From CAZFLY01 sp964519995 (GTDB taxonomy: Bacteria; Planctomycetota; Phycisphaerae; Sedimentisphaerales; Anaerobacaceae): 60,910 nucleotides of DNA. The position numbers and the translations under genes were made by a program. The first letter of the stretch is position 1, and each line of letters begins with the position of its first letter. A model generated the notes under the pieces. The model was not told where the DNA came from. It was given only the letters and a program-made list of their open reading frames with translations, and ran no database searches. This document shows, in pieces, positions 53,314-60,910 of the stretch. Location of the stretch: assembly GCA_964519995.1 (NCBI GenBank), contig CAZFLY010000009.1, positions 1-60,910 on the forward strand. The letters run 5' to 3'.

Positions 53314-54132
53314 TTGGATACGAAAAAGTTGCAGAAAAATATTGAAGAAAAATTAAGCAAAACCGCCAATCGCCTGGGTCTTAATATTAGACAGATACCA
53401 CGCCATATCGCCATAATTATGGACGGCAATGGACGATGGGCACAACAAAGAGCACTACCCAGAGCAGAAGGACACCGCGAAGGAGCAAAAACAGCTGAAA
53501 AAATAGCCCATTGCTGCGCCGACTTCGGCATCGAGTCCCTAACTTTGTACTCGTTCAGCATAGAAAACTGGAAAAGGCCCAGGGCTGAGGTCGATACGTT
53601 AATGGACCTTTACACTCACTACCTTATCGCTATTCGGCCAAGTCTGATGAAAAACAATGTAAAGCTATTTCATCTCGGCCGGCTGGCTGGCCTTCCCGAA
53701 GCGGTGAAAACTGAACTCACTGAGACTATAGACATGACCCGCAATAACACCGGTATGAAGCTTGCGCTTGCGCTGAACTATGGCGGCAGGACTGAAATCG
53801 TTGATGCCACCAAGCAGATTGCTGAGGAATACAGCAAGAGAAAGCTCAGTCTTGAAGATATCAATGAACAATGCATAAGCAGCCATCTTTATACCGCCGG
53901 CCTTTTCAATCCGGATCTTCTGATACGCACTGCTAACGAAATGAGAGTCAGCAACTTTCTTCTCTGGCAGATTTCGTACAGCGAATTCTATGTCACAAAA
54001 ACACTCTGGCCAGACTTTAAGAGAACCACTCTGGAAAAAGCGATTCTGGCTTATGCAAAGCGAAACCGACGCTTCGGTGCTATTCAAGAACCTGACAAAT
54101 CCTATAAGGAACAACCACAGCTCAATCTGTAA
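53314..54132 (+). CDS. uppS: Isoprenyl transferase (undecaprenyl diphosphate synthase)
   Basis: 272 residues from a TTG start. cis-Prenyltransferase that builds the C55 carrier lipid from farnesyl diphosphate and IPP. Motifs: HIAIIMDGNGRWA, GHREGA, LTLYSFSIENWKRP, ALNYGGRTEI, PDLLIRTANEMRVSNFLLWQISYSEFY. One known-motif deviation is ANEMRVSNF where GxxRxSNF (GGE/GGD) is usual. The N-terminal ~30 residues are an extension. It is followed by cdsA, as in many bacteria. Confidence 0.92.
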   Translation: MDTKKLQKNIEEKLSKTANRLGLNIRQIPRHIAIIMDGNGRWAQQRALPRAEGHREGAKTAEKIAHCCADFGIESLTLYSFSIENWKRPRAEVDTLMDLYTHYLIAIRPSLMKNNVKLFHLGRLAGLPEAVKTELTETIDMTRNNTGMKLALALNYGGRTEIVDATKQIAEEYSKRKLSLEDINEQCISSHLYTAGLFNPDLLIRTANEMRVSNFLLWQISYSEFYVTKTLWPDFKRTTLEKAILAYAKRNRRFGAIQEPDKSYKEQPQLNL

Positions 54133-54192
54133 AGGAAGGACCTTTGGCAGCGCCGGTCAAATCGTGTGAAAGACAGTTAACAGTCGAAAATT

Positions 54193-55062
54193 ATGCTCAA
54201 ATATAGACTACTCTTTGGAATACTGATGACGGTCCTTTTCACCGCTATTGTCATTTTTGATGGCTGGATAGACGGCTCATTGACTGCATCAACTGTTGAC
54301 GACAAACCACTGCAGGGGACGATTCTCACCATACTTATCGCTATATTAATAATACCTGCTCAACTTGAGTTCACAAAACTTGCTGCTGCGAAAAACCTGA
54401 AGGTATTCACTACAGTTGCCACCATTAGCTCGATCCTGCTGGCTGGCACATGGTATTGGCCGCAGTTTATCGAAATCTCCACACGGGACTTTCTTTTCTT
54501 TGTGTTGACATTCGCGCTTTTAGGATTGGTTTTATGCCAGTATTTGTACTATGGCAGCTCAGGCATGTTAGCCAACTGTGGTGCAAGCTGCCTATCCATC
54601 GTTTACATGGGAGTTCTAAGCGGTTTCGTGCCGGCCATCCGGATTGACTTTGGTCTATGGGAAGTCCTGATGTTTGTCTTTGTCGTAAAGGCTTCTGACA
54701 TAGGAGGTTATGCTGTTGGAAGAGCCTTCGGCAAACACAAATTCTCACCGCAAGTCAGTCCTGCGAAAACATGGGAAGGGCTGTTTGCCGCCATTATCAC
54801 TGCTGTGGTAGTTGCGCTCGCATTGGCAGCAGCTTTTGATATAATGGTATGGTTACAGGCAGTAATCTTTGGCTGTTGCTTTGCACTCATAGCGCAGATC
54901 GGGGATCTGGTCGAGTCTATGATAAAACGAGACGCTCAGCAAAAAGATTCGGCAAACAATGTACCGGGCTTTGGCGGAGTATTGGACATTGTAGACTCAC
55001 CTTTGTTGGCGGCACCGTTCGCATACCTGTTCTTTATGCTTTCTGCCAATTGCGCTGCCTAA
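54193..55062 (+). CDS. cdsA: Phosphatidate cytidylyltransferase
   Basis: 289 residues with about seven hydrophobic segments. Makes CDP-diacylglycerol from phosphatidic acid and CTP in the inner membrane. The C-terminal signature is complete: SDIGGYAVGRAFGKHKF, SPAKTWEGLFAA, DLVESMIKRDAQQKDS and PGFGGVLDIVDSPLLAAPFAY. It lies downstream of uppS, as in the common uppS-cdsA pair. Confidence 0.94.
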   Translation: MLKYRLLFGILMTVLFTAIVIFDGWIDGSLTASTVDDKPLQGTILTILIAILIIPAQLEFTKLAAAKNLKVFTTVATISSILLAGTWYWPQFIEISTRDFLFFVLTFALLGLVLCQYLYYGSSGMLANCGASCLSIVYMGVLSGFVPAIRIDFGLWEVLMFVFVVKASDIGGYAVGRAFGKHKFSPQVSPAKTWEGLFAAIITAVVVALALAAAFDIMVWLQAVIFGCCFALIAQIGDLVESMIKRDAQQKDSANNVPGFGGVLDIVDSPLLAAPFAYLFFMLSANCAA

Positions 55063-55113
55063 GAACATGAAGTTAGCCAATTTTTCATTGTTTTCATCGG
55101 AAAAAGCAGAGTT

Positions 55114-56094
55114 TTGGAAGTTACGATACAATTAGATTCGACGGACAAACAGCTCGAGTTGTTCGGTCCAGGTGACGATCACCTTCGACTCTTGCGACAA
55201 TCGCTCGGCGTACATATTACCGCGCGTCATTCCAAGCTTACAATTACTGGCCCCGATGAGAGCGTGAATAAAGCTGCTGAAGTTATAGATAGAATGCAGA
55301 AGCATCTTGTTAAGCATCACTCTCTGACTGCTGCGGATGTGAGATCCCTCATTGACAAAAAGAATACATTGCCGCAAACCAAAACAATTGAGACAATCCC
55401 TGTATATGCTCATAAGAAGGTCATCGAGCCCTCAACCAAGGGTCAACAAAAATACATCGAAACGATGTTAGCCAACGACATCACTTTTTGTATAGGTCCG
55501 GCAGGAACAGGCAAAACGTACCTGGCCGTGGCAATAGCGGTGTCGATACTTAAGAAAAAACAAATCAGACGAATTGTTCTAGCGCGACCCGCAGTGGAAG
55601 CCGGCGAAAAACTCGGCTTTCTGCCCGGCGACATGCAGGCAAAGGTAAATCCATATCTTCGTCCGCTTTTTGACGCCCTAGAAGACATGATGGATTTTAC
55701 CCAAATGAGGAAGTTTATGGAACTGGATGTTATCGAGATCATTCCACTTGCCTTTATGCGCGGGCGAACGTTAAACGAAGCAGTTATTATCTGCGACGAG
55801 GCCCAAAACACTTCAGCCTTACAGATGCTGATGGTCTTGACAAGGCTGGGGCATGGCTCGAAAATGATAATAACAGGTGACATAACGCAAATTGACTTGG
55901 ACGCCGGCCAAAAAAGTGGAATGGTTGAAGCTATTGAAATTCTCAGACGAATCAAAGGCATCGGTGTAGTAGAGTTGACCCGTACAGATATAGTCCGACA
56001 CCGGTTGGTTCAAAATATTGTTCGAGCCTACAAAAAAGGCAAAAACCGCAGCTACGAAAAACATGAAACCAAAAAGCATAGAACCACACAATGA
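55114..56094 (+). CDS. PhoH-family ATPase
   Basis: 326 residues from a TTG start. The N-terminal ~100 residues are a KH/R3H-like region (DDHLRLLRQSLGVHITARHSKLTI). The P-loop CIGPAGTGKTYLAVA, the ARPAVEAGEKLGFLPGD signature and Walker B VIICDEAQNTSALQM define PhoH (SF1-helicase-like ATPase linked to RNA metabolism). A basic tail ends the protein. It sits before the pgpH-like gene and ybeY, the classical phoH-pgpH-ybeY order. Confidence 0.93.
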   Translation: MEVTIQLDSTDKQLELFGPGDDHLRLLRQSLGVHITARHSKLTITGPDESVNKAAEVIDRMQKHLVKHHSLTAADVRSLIDKKNTLPQTKTIETIPVYAHKKVIEPSTKGQQKYIETMLANDITFCIGPAGTGKTYLAVAIAVSILKKKQIRRIVLARPAVEAGEKLGFLPGDMQAKVNPYLRPLFDALEDMMDFTQMRKFMELDVIEIIPLAFMRGRTLNEAVIICDEAQNTSALQMLMVLTRLGHGSKMIITGDITQIDLDAGQKSGMVEAIEILRRIKGIGVVELTRTDIVRHRLVQNIVRAYKKGKNRSYEKHETKKHRTTQ

Positions 56095-56161
56095 CGACAA
56101 AAAGCCTCAGGTATTTTATTTTTTTTGTTTCTGTTTCCGGTGAACGTAACAGGTAAAGTCC

Positions 56162-57760
56162 ATGCCGTTTTTCAAGAAAATCAGCCTTAGGCGAAGCCAA
56201 GTACGCAAAAGCATTTCCACCGACCGCTTATCGTACACCGTCCCTTCCTTTGACACCGATGACCTTATCTCAATCCTGCTATGGCTGCTCTTCGTTATCT
56301 TTTGTACTGTGGTTCTATCATTTGAACTTATCCAACAAGCTCGCTACGGAGTTTTGATTCCATTATTTGTTATAGTATCAATGGTCTCAGTCGGGGCGGG
56401 CATTTATATCCATCATTACCAAAAAAGAATTATAAAAAACCACGCCAGAGGATTTGTGTTGGTATTATTATTCATACTATTGTCGGCCATCGCAAAGTTC
56501 GGCATGCTATCTGCAAAAGATACTGCTTGGGCTACCTGTTGGGGCACTGGGACTGCCGTAGCAATAGCTATCATTTTGACCATCGCTTACGACCAACGTT
56601 TTGCCCTGGGCATAAGCACGTTTTATTGCTTGTTTGTCTGTCTGGCAGCGGAACCTATGTATGGAAGTATGTATCAATTAGCCGGCATTGATCTGTTTTT
56701 GACGATGCTTGTTGGCGCAGGTACTTGCTGTTTTTCTCTGAGAGAAATCCGAACGAGGATGAAACTGCTCGAAGTTAGCGCTTTAGCAGCAGTATTAGTA
56801 TTAGTTACCGCAGCAGCCACGGCTTTTCTGGACTTCTCAGGACAAAAGCCGGTACTTGCGCAGGTTTTTGTCAACGCCAGCTATCATGCACTTGCCGCTT
56901 TTTTAGTTGGTCTGCTTATTCAGAGCCTGCTTCCGGTAATTGAAAAAGTCTTTCGAATCGCGACAAGCATGACGCTTCTGGACTATAGCGACGCAAATCA
57001 ACCGCTGCTGAAAAGACTTGCGATGGAAGCACCGGGGACATTCAGCCATAGTCTGTTAATAGGCTCTATTGCCGAAGCTGCCGCTGAAGCAATCGGCTGT
57101 AATGGCTTACTGTGTCGGGTAGGAGCGTACTACCACGATATTGGAAAAATCAACAAGCCCAAATATTTTATCGAGAACGAGATGGGTTCTGCCAGCCGAC
57201 ACAAGGAGCTTTCCCCTGCGATGAGCCAACTGATTATAGTGGGCCATGTTAAAGATGGAATTGAAATAGCAAAAGAATATGGATTGCCCACCGTGCTCCG
57301 TCAGTTCATTGAAAGCCACCATGGCACAACACTGGTGGAGCCGTTCTACAATGAGGCCAAGAAAAAACACGTGACTCCCGCTTCAACAGGAACACCCGCA
57401 CAAAAGCCTAAGCAAGCTCCACCTTCCGAAAGCGAATTCAGGTATCCGGGACCGAGGCCGCATACAAAAGAATCTGCGATAGTAATGTTGTCCGACACTA
57501 TTGAAGGCGCAGTCAGGTCGTTGCCCGAGGTGACACCAACCAGAGTTGAAGCAGTTGTACATAACATGGCTATGAAACGCCTTCAGGATGGGCAATTCGA
57601 CGAATGTGACCTTTCACTGCGGGAGCTAAATCAGATAGAGGCGAGCATCTCCAAGACACTTGCAGCACACTACCACGGGCGAATCGCATATCCGAGTGCG
57701 CCGGATGCCTCCGAACCACCACCATCCCAGCCGGTGCAGGTCGAACAGAGGAGTGATTGA
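56162..57760 (+). CDS. PgpH-like 7TM HD-domain phosphohydrolase
   Basis: 532 residues. A short cytoplasmic N-terminus, about seven hydrophobic helices (~40-270), then an HD domain: GTFSHSLLIGSIAEAAAEAIG, YYHDIGKINKPKYF (catalytic HD), SPAMSQLIIVGHVKDGIEIA, ESHHGTTLVEPFY. Relatives such as PgpH (YqfF) degrade c-di-AMP. The large extracytoplasmic 7TMR-HDED domain found in longer members appears to be missing here. A Pro/Lys linker with a SESEFRYPGPRPHTKE stretch interrupts the HD domain. Confidence 0.88.
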   Translation: MPFFKKISLRRSQVRKSISTDRLSYTVPSFDTDDLISILLWLLFVIFCTVVLSFELIQQARYGVLIPLFVIVSMVSVGAGIYIHHYQKRIIKNHARGFVLVLLFILLSAIAKFGMLSAKDTAWATCWGTGTAVAIAIILTIAYDQRFALGISTFYCLFVCLAAEPMYGSMYQLAGIDLFLTMLVGAGTCCFSLREIRTRMKLLEVSALAAVLVLVTAAATAFLDFSGQKPVLAQVFVNASYHALAAFLVGLLIQSLLPVIEKVFRIATSMTLLDYSDANQPLLKRLAMEAPGTFSHSLLIGSIAEAAAEAIGCNGLLCRVGAYYHDIGKINKPKYFIENEMGSASRHKELSPAMSQLIIVGHVKDGIEIAKEYGLPTVLRQFIESHHGTTLVEPFYNEAKKKHVTPASTGTPAQKPKQAPPSESEFRYPGPRPHTKESAIVMLSDTIEGAVRSLPEVTPTRVEAVVHNMAMKRLQDGQFDECDLSLRELNQIEASISKTLAAHYHGRIAYPSAPDASEPPPSQPVQVEQRSD

Positions 57761-58242
57761 TAAGCAATAATCGCAGAGCTATGATTGTCGTCCAGGTCGC
57801 TCAAAATTACCGGAATATTGACTTGCCACTCATAAGACTCAAAAAACTGGTCAGATCAATATGCAGGCGATTCGAAGTAAAAAATGCAACGATCAGCGTA
57901 GCAATCGTCGATCATGAAGAGATGCTCAAAATCAATAACCGGTTTCTAAATCGCATAGGCACAAGTGATTGTCTGAGCTTCGACCTATCTGACGATACAA
58001 GCTCGGAATCTATAAAATACTTCGAGGTAATCGTTAACGGCGAAAAAGCCATCGAGGAGTCTCGCTCGCGGGGCCACTCAGCAGAAGCTGAACTGGCACT
58101 TTACATTACGCATGGCCTACTGCACAACCTTGGATTCAACGATTCCTCAATCGAGCAGGCACAAAAAATGCATCAGACCGAAGACGAGATTTTACAGCAT
58201 TTCGGTTATGGCTTGGTGTATAATAATAACACTCAATCATAA
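57757..58242 (+). CDS. ybeY: Endoribonuclease YbeY (rRNA maturation factor)
   Basis: 161 residues from a TTG overlapping the preceding stop (TTGA); ATG at 57781 is the alternative. Zinc RNase for 16S rRNA 3' maturation. The metal motif reads LYITHGLLHNLGFNDSS: two His in HxxxH as usual, but the third ligand position holds Asp where most have His. Upstream DHEEMLKINNRFLNRIGTSDCLSFDL fits the family. The phoH-pgpH-ybeY-corC order is conserved in bacteria. Confidence 0.88.
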   Translation: MISNNRRAMIVVQVAQNYRNIDLPLIRLKKLVRSICRRFEVKNATISVAIVDHEEMLKINNRFLNRIGTSDCLSFDLSDDTSSESIKYFEVIVNGEKAIEESRSRGHSAEAELALYITHGLLHNLGFNDSSIEQAQKMHQTEDEILQHFGYGLVYNNNTQS

Positions 58243-58301
58243 GACGGCACAGTTTCGCTGGCTTATGTCTCTTGGACGAGTGATTGAAAGGGCAATAAAA
58301 G

Positions 58302-59594
58302 GTGGGCTACGTTGGCTGGGTAGTGTTGCTGATCTGTCTTTTTAGCGGAGCAACATTATTTTTTTCCGTTAATGCTATTGCATTACGTACATTTTCTCGC
58401 GCCAAACTACAGGATGCATTCAAGACAGCAAACACAAAAGAGGAAAACCACGATGACTTGATCGATCAGATCGTGGATAACACTGAAACGCTGATTTTGA
58501 CATGTTCTCTCTATCGTCTCATCTTTAATATGTGCTTGTTGCTGCTTCTGGTATCGGTCTTCGCGGCTCTACGTTCGGAAAGATTTAGAACAATTGATTA
58601 CGTGATCATGTTTTTTATCACAACGTCGATATTCTCAGTATTCAGTCTGGCTATACCTCACGCATGGGCAAAATATGCTGGCGAAAAAATCCTGAGCCGA
58701 ACATATCGACTATTAATGTTTCTTGCCATTGTAGCTTCGCCCGTCCTTTATGTCCTGAGATTCTATGACAACCTCATCCGTCGCTTGGCAGGTGTCACTC
58801 AGCAAACACCGGAAGAACAACAGGAAGAAAAACAAGAAGAGTTTCTGACGGATCTTGAGCAGCATCGGATGGAAGGCGCCGTGGACGAAGAAGAACAGGA
58901 GATGATCGAAAATGTCCTCGAACTAAGCGATAGCACCGCTGATGAGATTATGACACCTCGCACAGATGTAGTAGCTGTGGAAGTGGATTCTGATCTTCAG
59001 AAGGTCTTGGAAACAATAACTTCAGCAGGTCACACCCGCGTCCCCGTTTACGAAGGTAACATAGACAATATAGTTGGCCTTATCTACGCGAAGGACCTCC
59101 TGACGGAAATCGGCAAGGACCCGGCAGATTTCAGACTTCGTGACAAGATGAGACAGCCTTACTTCGTACCTGAGACAAAACCTTTAAGAGAGCTGCTCCA
59201 TGAATTCCAAAATCAAAAGCTGCACATAGCGATAGTACTTGACGAGTATGGTGGCACCGCTGGCATTGTTACCTTAGAGGACATTCTCGAAGAACTTGTA
59301 GGCGAAATAACCGATGAATACGAGGAGACTCCGCCGGAACCCATAAGGAAAATAGATGAAAATACCATCGAAGTCGATGCCAGAACATACGTAGACGACC
59401 TTAACGACCAGTTTGAATTAAATCTGCCGGAAGACGAAGATTACGATACCGTTGGCGGTTTTGTCTTCTCACGACTCGGCTACATCCCCAAAACCGGCGA
59501 GGCATTCGACCACGAAAACCTAAAGCTCACGATTGCATTCGCTGAAGCCCGTAGAATAAAGCGAGTTAAAATTCAAAAGCTCACTGAGCAGTAA
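58302..59594 (+). CDS. CNNM/CorC-type hemolysin-family transporter with CBS pair
   Basis: 430 residues from a GTG with AAAGGG upstream. A DUF21/CNNM membrane region (~1-150, four hydrophobic segments) is followed by an acidic linker, two CBS motifs (EIMTPRTDVVAVEVDSDLQKVLETITSAGHTRVPVY and FVPETKPLRELLHEFQNQKLHIAIVLDEYGGTAGIVTLEDILEELVG), and a CorC_HlyC domain (TIEVDARTYVDDLNDQFELNLP...GGFVFSRLGYIP). Relatives handle Mg2+/Co2+ efflux or resistance. Confidence 0.92.
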   Translation: MGYVGWVVLLICLFSGATLFFSVNAIALRTFSRAKLQDAFKTANTKEENHDDLIDQIVDNTETLILTCSLYRLIFNMCLLLLLVSVFAALRSERFRTIDYVIMFFITTSIFSVFSLAIPHAWAKYAGEKILSRTYRLLMFLAIVASPVLYVLRFYDNLIRRLAGVTQQTPEEQQEEKQEEFLTDLEQHRMEGAVDEEEQEMIENVLELSDSTADEIMTPRTDVVAVEVDSDLQKVLETITSAGHTRVPVYEGNIDNIVGLIYAKDLLTEIGKDPADFRLRDKMRQPYFVPETKPLRELLHEFQNQKLHIAIVLDEYGGTAGIVTLEDILEELVGEITDEYEETPPEPIRKIDENTIEVDARTYVDDLNDQFELNLPEDEDYDTVGGFVFSRLGYIPKTGEAFDHENLKLTIAFAEARRIKRVKIQKLTEQ

Positions 59595-59596
59595 TC

Positions 59597-60349
59597 ATGT
59601 TGACGAAAGACCTCGCTATTTGCATACGCGATATTGACTACTCCGAGACCTCTCAAATCGTTACTCTCTTTACTCGCCAGGTCGGCAAGCTCAACGCCAT
59701 AGCTAAGGGCTCAAAACGACCAAAATCAAAATTTGACGGCCCCATCGAAATATTATCTTTTGGCGAAATCATCTTCTCGGATTCAAGCAGAGAAAAACTT
59801 TCCACCTTAACCGAATTCCAGCAGCGAAACTTAATACATGCACATAAGGATCTTTTCGCCCTGAACTGCTGTCTCTTCGGTGCTGAACTGATAAACAGCC
59901 TGACACATGACTTCGACCCACATCCAGCCCTGTTCGATAGTTTTCTCCAATTCTTACAAAACGTTAGCAAGCATCAATCATCGAGCATCAAGCACCAGCA
60001 CATACTTAGGCTGCTGATATTATTTCAGTTATCGCTATTGAAAGAAATTGGCTTGCAGCTAATTTTCAGTCACTGCGTAAATTGCAAAACGAGATACGAA
60101 ATACGAAATACGAGATACGAAGGATATTTCAGCAGCTCAGCAAGTGGCTTGATTTGCCGCGATTGTGAGGCGAGTTTTCCCGACAAGATCAAGCTCTCTC
60201 GCAAGGCCCTTCAGTGCCTGGCCAATACAAAGTTGCTAAGTGATACAAATGAAAAAACACTGAATGAAATTGAAAAGGTCTTAATCCACCATCTTACGCA
60301 AACCTTAGGATATCCCCCCAAAATGTCAAAGCACATCCTTGAAAGTTGA
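59597..60349 (+). CDS. recO: DNA repair protein RecO, with a repeat-derived insert
   Basis: 250 residues. OB-fold N-terminus (KDLAICIRDIDYSETSQIVTLFTRQVGKLNAIAKGSKRPKSKFDG...) and a helical C-terminus; mediates RecA loading in RecFOR repair. The zinc site reads CVNC...CRDC. Between the cysteine pairs about 11 residues (TRYEIRNTRYE) are encoded by a TACGAAATACGAG repeat at 60089-60122, the same repeat found between genes elsewhere. A second repeat-like run (HQSSSIKHQH) is at ~59970-59998. The frame is kept, so the protein is probably still made. Confidence 0.9.
   Translation: MLTKDLAICIRDIDYSETSQIVTLFTRQVGKLNAIAKGSKRPKSKFDGPIEILSFGEIIFSDSSREKLSTLTEFQQRNLIHAHKDLFALNCCLFGAELINSLTHDFDPHPALFDSFLQFLQNVSKHQSSSIKHQHILRLLILFQLSLLKEIGLQLIFSHCVNCKTRYEIRNTRYEGYFSSSASGLICRDCEASFPDKIKLSRKALQCLANTKLLSDTNEKTLNEIEKVLIHHLTQTLGYPPKMSKHILES
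60089..60122 (+). repeat. TACGAGATACGAA repeat inside recO
   Basis: ACGAGATACGAAATACGAAATACGAGATACGAAG-type run, ~34 bases, same family as 40078-40153, translated in frame within the RecO zinc region. Confidence 0.85.
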
Positions 60350-60379
60350 GCTATTATGAATGGCCTTGTTGATATTAAG

Positions 60380-60424
60380 AGATTGCTTAGTCGTTCGCCG
60401 CGGTGGATTCCTCGCAATGACATG
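60380..60424. repeat. Dispersed GAGATTGC...CGCAATGACAT unit
   Basis: A palindromic repeat unit (GAGATTGCTTAGTCG ... CTCGCAATGACAT) in the gap after recO, same orientation as the unit at 60832 and opposite to that at 60480. Confidence 0.65.
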
Positions 60425-60479
60425 AAGTCTAGTCTTCCTGTCATTGAAGGCAATGGTCAGGGATGTACGCTCCACGAAC

Positions 60480-60860
60480 GTCATTGCGAGTGAGGCGGAG
60501 CCGAGCGTGGCAATCTCATTTATTATGTTCGGCAGGTAGGCCGATGGGAACAAAACAGTTTTATCTTTATATAATGACCAATAAAAGCAATACTGTCCTG
60601 TACACCGGGGTAACGAGCGACCTCAGAAGGAGAGTATATGAGCACAAGCAAAAACTTATAGAGGGATTCACAAAGAAATACAACGTTATAAAACTCGTTT
60701 ACTATGAGACATTTGGAGATTCTATCACTGCAATCCAAAGAGAAAAACAAATTAAAGCCGGTCCGCGCAAGAAAAAGGAACAATTGATCAATAGTGTCAA
60801 CAAAGATTGGAAAGACCTATACGATGAGCTATGAGATTGCTTCGCTGCGCTCGCAATGAC
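60480..60860. mobile_element. GIY-YIG gene bracketed by inverted copies of the dispersed repeat
   Basis: Left end TCATTGCGAG...GGCAATCTC (60480-60518) and right end GAGATTGC...CTCGCAATGAC (60832-60860) are inverted copies of one repeat family, flanking a single 96-residue nuclease gene. Isolated copies of the same ends are scattered through the window. This is the layout of a small mobile unit with non-autonomous derivatives, analogous to REP/RAYT pairs. Mobility is inferred. Confidence 0.45.
60544..60834 (+). CDS. GIY-YIG nuclease family protein (YhbQ/UPF0213-like)
   Basis: 96 residues from the ATG at 60544 (MGTKQFYLYIMTNKSN); the upstream in-frame reading from 60463 only translates the flanking repeat. 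The FYLYIMTN...LYTGVTSDLRRRVYEHK core gives the GIY-YIG-like Y...YTG motif with the catalytic Arg (LRRRVYEHK), plus a later conserved Glu in QREKQIK. Single-domain members of this type are common near repeats in many bacterial genomes. It nicks or cuts DNA; target unknown. The stop lies within the right-hand repeat. Confidence 0.88.
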   Translation: MGTKQFYLYIMTNKSNTVLYTGVTSDLRRRVYEHKQKLIEGFTKKYNVIKLVYYETFGDSITAIQREKQIKAGPRKKKEQLINSVNKDWKDLYDEL

Positions 60861-60910
60861 ATAATACATCACTTGCCTATCTCTTCTCACCTCCTTCAAG
60901 TTGTTTTTCT

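Overview
The window looks like a chromosomal segment of a planctomycete, most likely of the Phycisphaerae/Sedimentisphaerales type. Evidence: paralogous prepilin-like proteins with an H-x-DG-type C-terminus, a secreted beta-helix/PKD protein, DUF6263-like lipoproteins, an Aquifex-type aconitase, a fragmentary murC-murB-ddl-ftsQ cluster, many secreted proteins of unknown function, and moderate GC with short dispersed palindromic repeats between genes. The lineage is inferred from gene content only. No rRNA, tRNA, CRISPR array or classical transposase gene was recognised.

Layout. 1-3.1 kb: an XRE/ImmA-type protein cut by the window edge, a DUF2007 protein, a lipoprotein and a repeat-rich gap. 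3.1-9.1 kb: an exported aldose 1-epimerase, a UDP-sugar pyrophosphorylase, and two paralogous pseudopilins, each with its own long, structured leader. 9.2-13.8 kb: aconitase, LOG-type protein, secreted protein and hisD. 14.1-18.4 kb (minus): TrkA/TrkH potassium uptake, a pterin-binding methyltransferase-like protein and glyoxalase II. 18.5-23.9 kb: two YkgJ cysteine-cluster proteins facing murC-murB-ddl-ftsQ. 23.9-30.1 kb (minus): a secreted beta-helix protein, a sodium:solute symporter with an overlapping 58-residue membrane protein, and an ECF-sigma operon ending in an archaeal-type threonyl-tRNA-editing domain fused to an unknown domain. 30.2-37.6 kb (minus): envelope proteins and ilvD, whose last ~80 bp recurs twice downstream. 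37.8-45.1 kb: two lipoproteins, a HIT protein, a TPR protein with a channel-like C-terminus, a dGTPase and an unknown three-gene operon. 45.8-51.8 kb: pgpA, a large kinase-like membrane protein, a radical SAM gene split by a frameshift and two unknown genes. 52.0-60.9 kb: a housekeeping run purA, uppS, cdsA, phoH, pgpH-like, ybeY, CNNM/CorC, recO, then a GIY-YIG nuclease gene bracketed by inverted copies of the dispersed repeat.

Themes. Core envelope and nucleotide metabolism genes (mur/ddl/ftsQ, uppS/cdsA/pgpA, purA/dgt/hisD/ilvD) alternate with accessory islets. Most of the unusual structure lies in the islets and in the leaders and repeats. The strongest leads are the GIY-YIG/inverted-repeat unit, the serial ilvD 3'-end copies, the tRNA-editing-domain/sigma operon, the covarying pseudopilin leader hairpins and the TPR-channel protein.
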